The translations under genes and the position numbers were made by a program. DNA of 52,577 nt, from NCBI GenBank assembly GCA_021792975.1, contig JAJYTR010000013.1, positions 1 through 52,577 of the forward strand, written 5' to 3'. The notes under the pieces were generated by a model. It saw only the letters and a program-made list of their open reading frames with translations, made no database searches and was not told the DNA's origin. Of this stretch, positions 32,891-41,339 are shown one piece after another (positions within the stretch are counted from its first letter, which is position 1; the number at the start of each line of letters is the position of its first letter). This DNA comes from Pseudomonadota bacterium (lineage in GTDB: Bacteria; Pseudomonadota; Gammaproteobacteria; Xanthomonadales; Rhodanobacteraceae).

Positions 32891-34264
32891 TCAACGGCAC
32901 GCGGCTTCGATGCCGTGGGCGATGGCGCCGGCGATCAGGTCGATCTCGTCCGGCGTGGTGCAATAGGGCGGCATGGCGTAGATCACGTCCCCGAGCGGGC
33001 GCAGCGCCACGCCGCGCGACAAGGCATCCAGACGCGCGCGCAGGCCGCGCCGCTCGTGTGCCGGGAAGGGCGTGCGCGAGGTTTTGTCCGCCACCAGTTC
33101 CACCGCGGCGATCAGCCCGGTCTGGCGCACGTCGGCCACGTGCGGGTGTTCGCGCAGCGGCGCCAGGCGCGCGGCCAGGCGCGCGGCCAGGGTGCGGTTG
33201 TGTTCCAGCACCGGCTGTTCGCCGAACAGGTCCAGTGTGGCCAGCGCGGCGCGGCAGGCCAGCGGATTGCCGGTGTAGCTGTGCGAGTGCAGAAACGCCT
33301 TGCCGGCGTTGTACTCGGCGTAGAAGGCGGCATATACGTCGGCCGTGGCCAGTACCGCGGCAAAGGGCAGGAAGCCGCCAGTGATGCCCTTGGAAAGGCA
33401 CAGGAAGTCCGGCGTGATGCCGGTTGGTCCGCCCGGGTGCGCGGACGGGGCCTGCTCGCAGGCGAACAGCGTGCCGGTGCGGCCGAAGCCGACCGCGATC
33501 TCGTCGGCGATCAGGTGCACGCGGTAGGCGTCGCACAGCGCGCGCAGGCCGGTGAGATAGCGCGGGTGGTGCATGCGCATCCCGCCTGCGCACTGCACCA
33601 GCGGTTCGACGATGACCGCGCACACCTCGTGTGCATGCCGCTCCAGCAGCGCCCGCAGATCCTGCAACCGGCACAGCGCCGTTTGTTCGGCATCCTCGCC
33701 GGGCTGCGCGTCGTAGGCGTCGGGCGAGGGCGCCAGCAGGCGCTGCATCAGCAGCGGCGCGTAGGCGTCGCGGTACAGGCCGGTGTCGCCCACCGCCAGC
33801 GCACCCAGCGTCTCGCCGTGGTAGCCGCCGGTGAGGGCGATGAAGCGCGTGCGTGCGGGTTCGCCGCGGTTGCTCCAGTAGTGGAAGCTCATCTTCAGCG
33901 CCACTTCCACTGCGGCCGAGCCGTTGTCGGCGTAGAACACCCGCGCCAGTCCCGGCGGCGCCAGCGCCAGCAGGCGCTCGGCCAGTTGCACGGCAGGCTC
34001 GTGGGTGAAGCCCGCGAAGATCACCTGTTCGAGCGCGTGCGCCTGGGCGGCGATGGCGGCAGCGATGCGCGGATGCGCGTGACCGAACAGATTGGTCCAC
34101 CACGAGCTGATGGCGTCGAGGTAGCGCCTGCCGTCGTGACCCACCAGCCACGCCCCTTCGCCGCGCGCGACGGGCACCAGCGGCACGGTCTCGTGGTCGT
34201 GCATCTGCGTGCATGGGTGCCACAGCGCGGCGAGGTCGCGCCGGATCAGTTCGTCGCCTTGCAT
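32891..34264 (-). CDS. bioA: adenosylmethionine--8-amino-7-oxononanoate transaminase
   Basis: A 457-residue class III aminotransferase making 7,8-diaminopelargonate for biotin synthesis with SAM as amino donor. Motifs include LWHPCTQMHDHE, the BioA-specific start, then AISSWWTNLFGHAHPRI, FYADNGSAAVEVALKM, LIADEIAVGFGRTGTLFAC with the PLP-ring Asp, and the Schiff-base Lys in FLCLSKGITGGFLPF. The ATG at 34264 is standard. No bioB, bioC, bioD or bioF is nearby; the partner downstream is rsmE. The divergent nudE gene begins 78 bases upstream. Confidence 0.96.
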   Translation of the reverse strand: MQGDELIRRDLAALWHPCTQMHDHETVPLVPVARGEGAWLVGHDGRRYLDAISSWWTNLFGHAHPRIAAAIAAQAHALEQVIFAGFTHEPAVQLAERLLALAPPGLARVFYADNGSAAVEVALKMSFHYWSNRGEPARTRFIALTGGYHGETLGALAVGDTGLYRDAYAPLLMQRLLAPSPDAYDAQPGEDAEQTALCRLQDLRALLERHAHEVCAVIVEPLVQCAGGMRMHHPRYLTGLRALCDAYRVHLIADEIAVGFGRTGTLFACEQAPSAHPGGPTGITPDFLCLSKGITGGFLPFAAVLATADVYAAFYAEYNAGKAFLHSHSYTGNPLACRAALATLDLFGEQPVLEHNRTLAARLAARLAPLREHPHVADVRQTGLIAAVELVADKTSRTPFPAHERRGLRARLDALSRGVALRPLGDVIYAMPPYCTTPDEIDLIAGAIAHGIEAACR

Positions 34265-34328
34265 GACGGCATGATCGCCGCAGCCGCGCGACGCGACAAG
34301 CGTGCGCCTGCGCGACGACCGCCGCGGC

Positions 34329-34334
34329 TACAAT
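34329..34334 (+). promoter_or_regulatory. candidate -10 element (TACAAT) for nudE-cysQ-mazG
   Basis: TACAAT lies 8 bases upstream of the nudE ATG in the bioA/nudE divergent gap, which would give a very short or leaderless transcript. No good -35 match is seen 17 bases upstream, so the call rests on the -10 box and position only. Confidence 0.35.
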
Positions 34335-34342
34335 CGCTGTCC

Positions 34343-34897
34343 ATGTCCGTGCCGCCGCGCATTCTCGCCACACGCCTCGCGTCCTCCACGCCGTTCCTGC
34401 GTGTCGAGAAGGTGGATCTGGAGTTCTCCAACGGCGAGCGCCGCACCTTCGAGCGCCTGCTGCCCTCGGGGCCCGGCGCGGTGATGATCGTGCCCATGCT
34501 GGATGCCGATACCGTACTGCTGGTGCGCGAGTACGCGGTGGGCGTGGAGCGCTACGAGCTGGGTCTGCCCAAAGGCCGCATCGAGGCTGGCGAGAGTGTC
34601 GAACAGGGCGCCGAGCGCGAACTCAGGGAAGAGGTCGGCTACGGTGCGCACCGGCTGCGGCGACTGGCCGCGCTGACGCTCTCGCCGGCCTATATGACCC
34701 ACTGCACGCACGTGATGCTGGCCGAGGACCTGTATCCCGCACGGCTGCCCGGCGACGAGCCCGAACCGCTGCAGGTGGTGCCGTGGCGGCTCGCCGACCT
34801 GCATACGCTGCTGGGTCGCGAGGATGTCAGCGAGGGGCGCTCCATCGCGGCGCTGTTCATGGCGCGTGAAGTGCTGGCCGGCAGGCTCACGCCATGA
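34343..34897 (+). CDS. nudE: ADP compounds hydrolase NudE
   Basis: A 184-residue Nudix hydrolase cleaving ADP-ribose, NADH or Ap3A-type compounds. The Nudix box GX5EX7REUXEEXGU is intact in LPKGRIEAGESVEQGAEREL followed by REEVGYG. NudE-like flanks include FERLLPSGPGAVMIVPML before the box and LTLSPAYMTHCTHVMLAEDL after it. The ATG at 34343 is used. The stop overlaps the start of cysQ by four bases, making an operon nudE-cysQ-mazG of nucleotide-cleaning enzymes. Confidence 0.93.
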   Translation: MSVPPRILATRLASSTPFLRVEKVDLEFSNGERRTFERLLPSGPGAVMIVPMLDADTVLLVREYAVGVERYELGLPKGRIEAGESVEQGAERELREEVGYGAHRLRRLAALTLSPAYMTHCTHVMLAEDLYPARLPGDEPEPLQVVPWRLADLHTLLGREDVSEGRSIAALFMAREVLAGRLTP

Positions 34898-35706
34898 GCG
34901 CGGATCTGGCCGCTGCGGTGGGCGATCTGGCGCGTGCGGCCGGACGGGCCATCCTGGAGATCTATGCCGGCAGCTTCGCCGTGCAGCACAAGGTCGATGC
35001 CTCGCCGCTGACCGCCGCCGATCTGGCCGCACAGCGCGTGCTGCTGAACGGGCTGTGCAGACTGCGGCCGCAGCTGCCGGTGCTCAGCGAGGAATCGGCC
35101 GCCTCGCCGTGGAGCGAACGCGGCCGCTGGCGCCGCTACTGGCTGGTCGATCCGCTGGACGGCACGCGCGAATTCGTCAAGCGCAACGGCGAGTTCACCG
35201 TCAACGTGGCGCTAATCGAGGACGGCGCCAGCGTGCTGGGCGTGGTGCATGCGCCGGTCTCCGGTGAACTGGCGTGGGCGGCAGCGGGTGATGGCGCTTG
35301 GCTGCAGTACTCGCCGCAGGCGATTCCGGTGCGTCTGTCCACGCGGTCGGCGCCGGCGCAGCCGGTGCTGGCCTGCAGCCGTTCGCATGGCAGTGCCGAG
35401 GAGGCATGCCTGATCGGGCGTCTGGGTGCGCACCAGCGGCTGCCGCTGGGCTCGTCGCTGAAGTTCCTGCGTCTGGCCGAAGGCCGTGCGGACCTGTATC
35501 TGCGGCTGGGCCCCACCTCGGAGTGGGACACTGCGGCCGCGCAGTGCATCCTCGAGGAGGCCGGCGGCGCGGTGCTGGATCTGCAGGCGCGGCCGCTGCG
35601 CTACAACGGCAAGGAATCGCTGCTCAACCCACCATTTCTCGCCATCGGTGATCGTGCGCGCGACTGGCACGCCGCCCTCGGCCTCGCCGGAGCCAGCACC
35701 GCATGA
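34894..35706 (+). CDS. cysQ: 3'(2'),5'-bisphosphate nucleotidase CysQ
   Basis: A 270-residue inositol-monophosphatase-fold enzyme that removes the 3' phosphate from PAP formed in sulfate assimilation. Metal-binding motifs are LPVLSEESA (Glu), YWLVDPLDGTREFVKRNGEF (D-P-L-D-G-T) and SEWDTAAAQCILEEAGG (W-D-x-A). The start overlaps nudE and the end overlaps the mazG ATG by four bases each, so translation of the three genes is coupled. Confidence 0.94.
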   Translation: MSADLAAAVGDLARAAGRAILEIYAGSFAVQHKVDASPLTAADLAAQRVLLNGLCRLRPQLPVLSEESAASPWSERGRWRRYWLVDPLDGTREFVKRNGEFTVNVALIEDGASVLGVVHAPVSGELAWAAAGDGAWLQYSPQAIPVRLSTRSAPAQPVLACSRSHGSAEEACLIGRLGAHQRLPLGSSLKFLRLAEGRADLYLRLGPTSEWDTAAAQCILEEAGGAVLDLQARPLRYNGKESLLNPPFLAIGDRARDWHAALGLAGASTA

Positions 35707-36527
35707 GCGGACATCGGAGCTACGACACCGCGGCGCTGCTGGTCATCATGGCGCGGCTGCGCGACCCCGCGCAGGGCTGTCCGTGGGATGTGCAGCAGGA
35801 TTTCGATTCCATCGCCCGCTACACGCTGGAAGAAGCGCACGAGGTGGTCGATGCCATCGAGCGCCGCGATTTCGAAGATCTGCGCGAGGAGCTGGGCGAC
35901 CTGCTGCTGCAGGTGGTGTTCCACGCGCGCATGGCCGAGGAGGCCGGGCTGTTCGCCTACGGCGACGTGGTGCAGGCCATCGCCGAGAAACTGGTGCGCC
36001 GCCATCCGCACGTGTTCGGCGACGTGCGCTACGCCAGCGTCGAGGAACAGACGCGCGCATGGGATGCGATCAAGACGGCGGAGAAGCGTGCGCGCGGCAA
36101 GTCACCGGCATCGCCCGGCGTGCTGGATACGGTCTCGCGCGGCCACTCCGAGTGGCAGCGGGGCCTCAGGTTGCAGCAGGCGGCGGCGACCGTCGGCTTC
36201 GACTGGCCGGGGCCGGCACCAGTGCTGGACAAGCTGGAGGAGGAGCTGGCCGAGCTGCGCGCCGAGTTCTCCGCCGTACCGCCCGACGCCTTGCGCATCG
36301 AGGACGAACTGGGAGACCTGCTGTTTGTGGCGGTCAACCTGGCGCGCCACGCCGGGGTGGATCCGGCACGCGCGCTGCGCCGCGCCAACGCCAAGTTCGA
36401 ACGCCGTTTCCGCGGCATGGAGGCACTGGCGGCAGGGCGCGGGCAGGCGCTTTCCGCGCTGGATCTGTCCGCGCAGGACGCACTGTGGAACGCGGTCAAG
36501 GCCGCCGAGCGCGCAAGCGATCCGTGA
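35703..36527 (+). CDS. mazG: nucleoside triphosphate pyrophosphohydrolase MazG
   Basis: A 274-residue tandem MazG protein that hydrolyses NTPs to NMP and pyrophosphate, cleaning non-canonical nucleotides and lowering ppGpp-related pools in E. coli. The first domain has CPWDVQQDFDSIARYTLEEA and the metal-binding EELGDLLLQVVFHARMAEE (ExxE...ExxD). The second has LEEELAELRAEF and IEDELGDLLFVAVNLARHAG. The length is normal. It ends the nudE operon; about 260 bp separate it from the response-regulator gene. Confidence 0.95.
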   Translation: MSGHRSYDTAALLVIMARLRDPAQGCPWDVQQDFDSIARYTLEEAHEVVDAIERRDFEDLREELGDLLLQVVFHARMAEEAGLFAYGDVVQAIAEKLVRRHPHVFGDVRYASVEEQTRAWDAIKTAEKRARGKSPASPGVLDTVSRGHSEWQRGLRLQQAAATVGFDWPGPAPVLDKLEEELAELRAEFSAVPPDALRIEDELGDLLFVAVNLARHAGVDPARALRRANAKFERRFRGMEALAAGRGQALSALDLSAQDALWNAVKAAERASDP

Positions 36528-36752
36528 GCGTGACGCCCGGCGGGCCTGCGCTGTTTTCCCCGAGTGCGACCGCTCTGCCGCGGCGAGGCGGCGGCGGGCT
36601 GTCCCGGAGCGGCCACCCGGGCTGCCGGCCCGCGGGAGGCTCGCGCGCCGGCGGGCCAAGAGTGCCGGACACCGTGTGGCCGGCGGTACGGCGGGTGCCG
36701 GCGAACGGCACGCGGGCGCCTTCACGCCCGGCTCACCGGCCCTGGGTTGCAA

Positions 36753-36770
36753 TCTTCACGTCCGTGAAGA
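36753..36770. promoter_or_regulatory. inverted repeat before the response-regulator gene
   Basis: TCTTCACG at 36753-36760 and CGTGAAGA at 36763-36770 are perfect 8-bp inverted arms separated by TC, ending 17 bases before the response-regulator ATG. It could be an autoregulatory operator or a small hairpin in the leader. The rest of the 260-bp gap (36528-36752) shows nothing I recognise. Confidence 0.4.
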
Positions 36771-36787
36771 CAAGCCGGGAGCGCGCC

Positions 36788-37522
36788 ATGAACACACGCG
36801 AAGAGCCTGCAGGCATGATCCTGCTGATCGAGGACAACCGCGGCATCGCCGAAATGGTGGGCGAGTTCCTCGAGCGCCGCGGCTACGAGGTGGACTACGC
36901 CGCTGACGGCATCACCGGCCTGCATCTGGCGGTGAGCCATGGTTTCGATGTGATCATCCTCGATCTGATGCTGCCCGGCATGGACGGGCTCGATCTCTGC
37001 CGCAAGCTGCGCCAGGAGGCCAAGAAGTCCACCCCGGTGCTGATGCTGACGGCGCGTGACACCCTGCAGGACAAGCTCACCGGCCTGGACGCGGGTGCCG
37101 ACGACTATCTGGTCAAGCCCTTCGAGATCCGCGAATTGGAGGCGCGCGTGCGCGCGCTGATCCGGCGCGACCGCCGGCAGGTCTCCGACGGGGTGCTCGA
37201 GGTGGGCGATCTGGTGCTGGATACCGCGACGCTGCGCCTGACCCGCGCCGGCCAGGACCTGCAGATCTCGCCGATCGGGCTGAAGCTGCTCGGCATCCTG
37301 ATGCGCGAGTCGCCCCGTGTGGTCAGCCGCCAGGACATCGAGCGCGAGATCTGGGGCGATGGTCTGCCCGATTCCGACACCCTGCGCAGCCACCTCTACA
37401 ACCTGCGCAAGGTGATCGACAAGCCGTTCCAGAAGCCGCTGCTGCACACCATCCACAGCGCCGGCTACCGTCTGGCCGACCTCGACCAGGAAGTGGCCGG
37501 CGGTGCGCAGCGGATCGGCTGA
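36788..37522 (+). CDS. OmpR/PhoB-family response regulator
   Basis: A 244-residue two-component regulator. The receiver domain (about 10-125) has the acidic pair in LLIEDNRGIAEM, phosphoacceptor Asp59 in VIILDLMLPGMDGLDL, the conserved Thr in LMLTARDTLQDKL and Lys in DDYLVKPFEIRELEA. The winged-helix DNA-binding domain (about 140-230) ends SHLYNLRKVIDKPFQKPLLH and IHSAGYRL. The partner kinase gene begins just after its stop. The ATG at 36788 has GGGAGCG shortly before it. The stimulus and regulon are unknown. Confidence 0.94.
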   Translation: MNTREEPAGMILLIEDNRGIAEMVGEFLERRGYEVDYAADGITGLHLAVSHGFDVIILDLMLPGMDGLDLCRKLRQEAKKSTPVLMLTARDTLQDKLTGLDAGADDYLVKPFEIRELEARVRALIRRDRRQVSDGVLEVGDLVLDTATLRLTRAGQDLQISPIGLKLLGILMRESPRVVSRQDIEREIWGDGLPDSDTLRSHLYNLRKVIDKPFQKPLLHTIHSAGYRLADLDQEVAGGAQRIG

Positions 37523-37529
37523 GGGCACG

Positions 37530-38870
37530 GTGGCGGTGCAGGAAACCGGCACGCGTCGGGTCGGCATCCGCCGCAAGATGTGGACCATGCTGGTGCTGCA
37601 GGTGGCGGCGATCACCTTCGCCACCATCCTCGGCGTGTACGGTGCAGCGATCATCCTCGAGGATGTGCTGATCAAGCAGGCGCTGGTCGAAGAAGCGGCG
37701 CATTACTGGAAGCGTGTGCAGGCCAACCCCGGTGCGCGTCCGCCCAACACCGCCAACCTGCGCGGCTTCCTGCAGCCCCGGGGGCGCAGCGTGGCGGTGC
37801 TGCCGTCCTACCTGCGTGGATTTCCACTGGGCTACCACCGGCTCGACCGCCCGGATGGACACGACCTGGTCTATATCAGCGACTGGCCCGACGGCCGCGT
37901 GTTCCTCGTGTTCAAGCAGGAGCAGGTGGACCGGCTGGCGTTCTTCTTCGGTTTCGTGCCGCTGACCGTGGTGTTGCTGATCATTTACGTCACGCTGTAC
38001 GTGACGTACCGCGCCTCGCGGCGTGCGCTGTCGCCGGTGATCGCCCTGGCCGGGATGGTGCGCGAACTGGACCCGCTGCATCCCGAGCTCAGCCGGCTGG
38101 CGCCGGAGCGGCTGCCCTCGGATGCCGATGGCGACGTGCTGGTCCTGGCGCAGGCGCTGCACCGCTTCGCCAGTCGCAACGAGCAGTTCATCGAGCGCGA
38201 GCGCAACTTCACCCGCGATGCCAGCCACGAACTGCGCAGCCCACTGACGGTGATCAAAGTCGCCGCCGACGTCCTCGAGGAGGAGCCCGGCGTCAGCAGT
38301 TTCGGGCAACGTTCGGTGCAGCGCATCCGCCGCGCCGCGCGCGACATGGAGTCGCTGATCCAGGCATTCCTGATCCTCGCCCGCGAGGGCGACGTGGGGC
38401 TGCCCGCAGAGGACTTCGTGCTCAACGACATCCTGCGCGAGGAAGTGGACAAGGCACAGGACCTGATCGCGGGCAAGCCGGTGACGCTGGAGCTGATCGA
38501 ACGCTGCCGCCTGCAATTGCACGCGCCGGCACGGGCATTCGCGGTGCTGATCTCCAACGTCATCCGCAACGCCTGTCTCTACACCGAGCAGGGCAGCATC
38601 CGCGTGGTCGTCGAAGGCGCCGGCGTGCGCGTCACCGACAGCGGCATCGGCATGAGCGCCGACGAACTGGCGCGCCTGAGCACGCCGTTCTTCCGCGCCC
38701 AGCGCAGCGGCAGCGACGGTCACGGCATCGGCCTCAACATCGTGCGCCGGCTGACGGAGCGTTTCGGCTGGAGCATCGCGTTCGAGAGTGAGCTCAACAC
38801 GGGTACCACCGTGCAGCTCGGCTTTCCCCATGCCCGGGTGATCGGTGCGGACGACGATGCAGGCCGCTGA
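37530..38870 (+). CDS. sensor histidine kinase
   Basis: A 446-residue inner-membrane kinase. TM1 is at about 17-43 and TM2 at about 137-162, enclosing a small periplasmic sensor of about 95 residues. There is a short linker and a dimerisation domain with His233 in FTRDASHELRSPLTVIK. The ATPase domain has N-box VLISNVIRNACLYTEQG, G1 VRVTDSGIGMSADEL and G2 GSDGHGIGLNIVRRL. I start it at the GTG at 37530, behind GAGGG at 37521; a GTG at 37503 inside the regulator gene and one at 37536 are alternatives. It pairs with the regulator upstream. Its stop overlaps the isoaspartyl peptidase start by 14 bases. Confidence 0.93.
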   Translation: MAVQETGTRRVGIRRKMWTMLVLQVAAITFATILGVYGAAIILEDVLIKQALVEEAAHYWKRVQANPGARPPNTANLRGFLQPRGRSVAVLPSYLRGFPLGYHRLDRPDGHDLVYISDWPDGRVFLVFKQEQVDRLAFFFGFVPLTVVLLIIYVTLYVTYRASRRALSPVIALAGMVRELDPLHPELSRLAPERLPSDADGDVLVLAQALHRFASRNEQFIERERNFTRDASHELRSPLTVIKVAADVLEEEPGVSSFGQRSVQRIRRAARDMESLIQAFLILAREGDVGLPAEDFVLNDILREEVDKAQDLIAGKPVTLELIERCRLQLHAPARAFAVLISNVIRNACLYTEQGSIRVVVEGAGVRVTDSGIGMSADELARLSTPFFRAQRSGSDGHGIGLNIVRRLTERFGWSIAFESELNTGTTVQLGFPHARVIGADDDAGR

Positions 38871-39795
38871 TGCCGCGCCGCTGCTGCTGGTGCACGGCGG
38901 TGCCGGTGCGCTGCCGCGGCTGCTGGACGAGCGGCAGACGCGCGCCATCGGCGAGGCGCTGGCGCAGGCATTGCGGCAAGGCCTGGCCGTGCTGCAGGAC
39001 CACGGCCGCGCGCTGGATGCCGTGGTGGCCGCGGTCACCGTGCTGGAGGACGCACCCTGGTTCAACGCCGGACGCGGCGCCGTCTACACCGCCGAGGGTC
39101 GACACGAATTGGACGCCGCGGTGATGGAAGGGGCCACGCTGCGTGCCGGCAGCGTGGCCGGCGTGCGCTGCGTGCGCAATCCGGTGCAGTTGGCGCACGC
39201 GGTGCTCGAACGCTCGCCGCACGTGATGCTGTCCGGTGCCGGCGCCGACGCCTTCGCGCGCCAGGCCGGACTACCCGTGGTGGAGAACACGTACTTCGAT
39301 ACGCCGCAGCGCGAAAACGAGTGGCGTGCCTGGCAGGCGCAGGCCGGCGCCGGCACGTCCCACTACGGTACCGTGGGGGCGGTGGCACGCGATGCACAGG
39401 GCACGCTGGCCGCCGCCACGTCCACCGGCGGCATGACCGGCAAGCGCTGGGGACGCATCGGTGACAGCGCGCTGATCGGCGCCGGAACCTGCGCCGACGC
39501 GCATGCGGCGGTGTCCTGCACCGGCTGGGGCGAGTTCTTCATCCGTACCTGCGCCGCGCACGCCATCTGCAGCCGCATCGCCGCGGGCGAGACCCCGTCC
39601 GGGGCGGCCGCGGCGCTGGTGCTGCGGCAGATTCCCGCGCTGGGCGGCAGCGGCGGCGCCATCGTGCTGGTGTCCGACGGTGGATATGCACTGGTGTTCG
39701 GCACCGAGGGCATGTACCGCGGTGCCATCGGTGCCGACGGTGTGCCGCGTGTGGCGATCGCGCCCGGCCCGCTGCGGCCGGCGGCGGAAAGCTGA
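38857..39795 (+). CDS. isoaspartyl peptidase/L-asparaginase (Ntn hydrolase)
   Basis: A 312-residue plant-type asparaginase family enzyme that cleaves itself to expose a threonine nucleophile, then hydrolyses beta-aspartyl dipeptides or asparagine. The start LLLVHGGAGALPR, then DAPWFNAGRGAVYTAEG, the autoproteolysis site SHYGTVGAVARDAQG (nucleophile Thr172), STGGMTGKRWGRIGDSALIG and VSCTGWGEFFIR are all family marks. No signal peptide is seen. The ATG at 38857 overlaps the kinase gene; a GTG at 38845 is also possible. Its fusion to a two-component operon is unusual. Confidence 0.93.
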   Translation: MQAADAAPLLLVHGGAGALPRLLDERQTRAIGEALAQALRQGLAVLQDHGRALDAVVAAVTVLEDAPWFNAGRGAVYTAEGRHELDAAVMEGATLRAGSVAGVRCVRNPVQLAHAVLERSPHVMLSGAGADAFARQAGLPVVENTYFDTPQRENEWRAWQAQAGAGTSHYGTVGAVARDAQGTLAAATSTGGMTGKRWGRIGDSALIGAGTCADAHAAVSCTGWGEFFIRTCAAHAICSRIAAGETPSGAAAALVLRQIPALGGSGGAIVLVSDGGYALVFGTEGMYRGAIGADGVPRVAIAPGPLRPAAES

Positions 39796-39833
39796 GCGGG
39801 GCACTGCCGGCGTTGCGCCGGCGTATCGCGGAT

Positions 39834-40490
39834 TCAGCCGGCAGCGCGCGCGCTGCGTGCGCCGCCCCTGGCCGCTTGCCGTCGCTGTGCGCGTTGCGCG
39901 TCGCGGAACGCCTGCAAGTAGTCGGCCAGCTCCTGGCGCAGGACCTTGCCGGCCACGCCGCGCGGTGCGGGACCGCCGGCGAGCGCCTGCTCCATGCGCT
40001 CGAGCAGGTCGTAGTCGTGGTAGTCGCGGTAGGGCTTGAGGTCGAGATCGGCAGGCACCTTCCGCAACCGCTCGTCGCCGATGGCCTTGACGTACTTCTG
40101 CATGAAGCGGTCGTAGGCGCGCCAGGCCACGCGGTCGGCGTGCACGGCCGCCTCTTCGGCGCGGGTGGCGATCTGGTGCGCGTGCAGATAGTGCAGGCCG
40201 AGCTGGTCGATCAACGTCTTCTCGACCTCCTCGTGCAGGATCAGGTAGCGGTCCACCGCGATGTCCTTGCCGCGGTAGCGGAAAGTCTTGGGCAAATGGC
40301 GGTCGATATAAATGGTCTTGCCGTCGCGGCTGTAGCCGGCCAGATAGGGGATGTCGTGGCTGCGGTCGAGCTTCTTCACGCGCCGCAGGATGGCGTCCAG
40401 CGCACGGTCCATCATCAGGCTGGAGACGAACCAGTCCGGAGTGTGCAGCTTGCGGTGCGGCGCGGCGGGGTGGCAGCTGAGGGTGGGCAT
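39834..40490 (-). CDS. conserved protein of unknown function, HExxE-containing
   Basis: A 218-residue soluble protein that I do not recognise. It begins HTPDWFVSSLMMDRALDAIL, followed by DGKTIYIDRHLPKTFRYRG and a helix YLILHEEVEKTLIDQLGL, then HYLHAHQIATRAEEAAVHAD. The HEEVE motif with a downstream Y-x-x-A-H-x-x-A-T-x-x-E resembles a metallopeptidase-like active-site helix, but the second His of HExxH is Glu. The tail is basic (Arg/Ala-rich). The gene is convergent with the isoaspartyl peptidase gene, 38 bases apart. The balanced composition and conserved-looking motifs support a real gene. Confidence 0.75.
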   Translation of the reverse strand: MPTLSCHPAAPHRKLHTPDWFVSSLMMDRALDAILRRVKKLDRSHDIPYLAGYSRDGKTIYIDRHLPKTFRYRGKDIAVDRYLILHEEVEKTLIDQLGLHYLHAHQIATRAEEAAVHADRVAWRAYDRFMQKYVKAIGDERLRKVPADLDLKPYRDYHDYDLLERMEQALAGGPAPRGVAGKVLRQELADYLQAFRDAQRAQRRQAARGGARSARAAG

Positions 40491-40571
40491 GGCGGCGATC
40501 CGGCAGGCGTGGCCGCCACCTTACTCCGCCGGGCGGCCGCGCGCCGGTCGGCGTGCAGCCGCCCGCACGGC

Positions 40572-41033
40572 TCAGCGCCGGCCGACGACGGTGATGTTGC
40601 CGTTGCCGTCCAGACGCACGATATCGCCGTCGCGGATGCCCTGCGCATCCTTGACCTGTACGCGCTGGGTGTTGCCGTCGGCCATGCGGATGTGGATCAC
40701 GTACACGACGTTCTGGCCGCCCTGGCCGATACGGTTGCCGACGTAGCCGCCGCCCACGGCACCGGCGATGGTGGCCAGCGTCTTGCCGCGGCCGCCGCCG
40801 ACCTGATGGCCCAGCAACCCGCCCACCACGCCGCCGAGGATGGTGCCGGCGACCTGGTGGTTCGCGCCCTGGCTGATCAGGGTCTCCACCTGTACCACGC
40901 GTCCGCAGTCGTAGCAGCGCACGTAATACGCACCATGGCGGTTGATCACGCTCTGCGCCTGCGCGGGCGCGGCCCACATCGTGCTGCCGGCCAGCGCGGC
41001 GAGCGTGGCCACGGCGATCAGCGGTCGGTTCAT
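40572..41033 (-). CDS. glycine-zipper 2TM domain envelope protein
   Basis: A 153-residue exported protein. The signal peptide is LIAVATLAALAGSTMWAAPA with cleavage near AQA-QS. A Gly-rich two-helix zipper follows (about 60-105): QVAGTILGGVVGGLLGHQVG and LATIAGAVGGGYVGNRIGQ, as in the Rickettsia 17-kDa antigen and SlyB families. A C-terminal beta-rich part ends with NGNITVVGRR. No lipobox Cys is seen; two Cys at about 40-43 (RCYDCGR) may bind metal or form a disulfide. It is likely periplasmic or outer-membrane associated. Confidence 0.82.
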   Translation of the reverse strand: MNRPLIAVATLAALAGSTMWAAPAQAQSVINRHGAYYVRCYDCGRVVQVETLISQGANHQVAGTILGGVVGGLLGHQVGGGRGKTLATIAGAVGGGYVGNRIGQGGQNVVYVIHIRMADGNTQRVQVKDAQGIRDGDIVRLDGNGNITVVGRR

Positions 41034-41186
41034 ATGCGGTCTCTCCAGTGATGGGCGATGCCCGCGCCGAGTCTAGCCACGATCGGGCCGTCGCGATCAC
41101 CCCCGCCGTCACGGCAGGCGCGGATTCAGGCTGCGGCCGGCACGGACGGGTGCGGACGGTGCCTCCACACTCGTGAAAATTCTGCT

Positions 41187-41192
41187 ATCGTG
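41187..41192 (+). promoter_or_regulatory. candidate extended -10 (TGCTATCGT) for the cold-shock gene
   Basis: TATCGT preceded by TGC forms an extended -10 element about 148 bases before the cold-shock ATG. It would leave a leader of roughly 140 bases, similar in scale to the long regulated leaders of E. coli cspA-type mRNAs. No clear -35 box was found. The leader is also open in frame with the gene, probably by chance in GC-rich DNA. Confidence 0.35.
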
Positions 41193-41339
41193 CGCGCGCT
41201 GTGTATGCACGGTCCTCGTGCGGGCCTGATGCCGGTTGCTCCGCAGTCCGCTCCATCGCTACGCTCCTGTTCCATGCACATCCAGCAAGTCGGCGTTGCC
41301 CAAGCGCCTCGCCTCAGTTCCATTCATCAGGAGTGTTTC

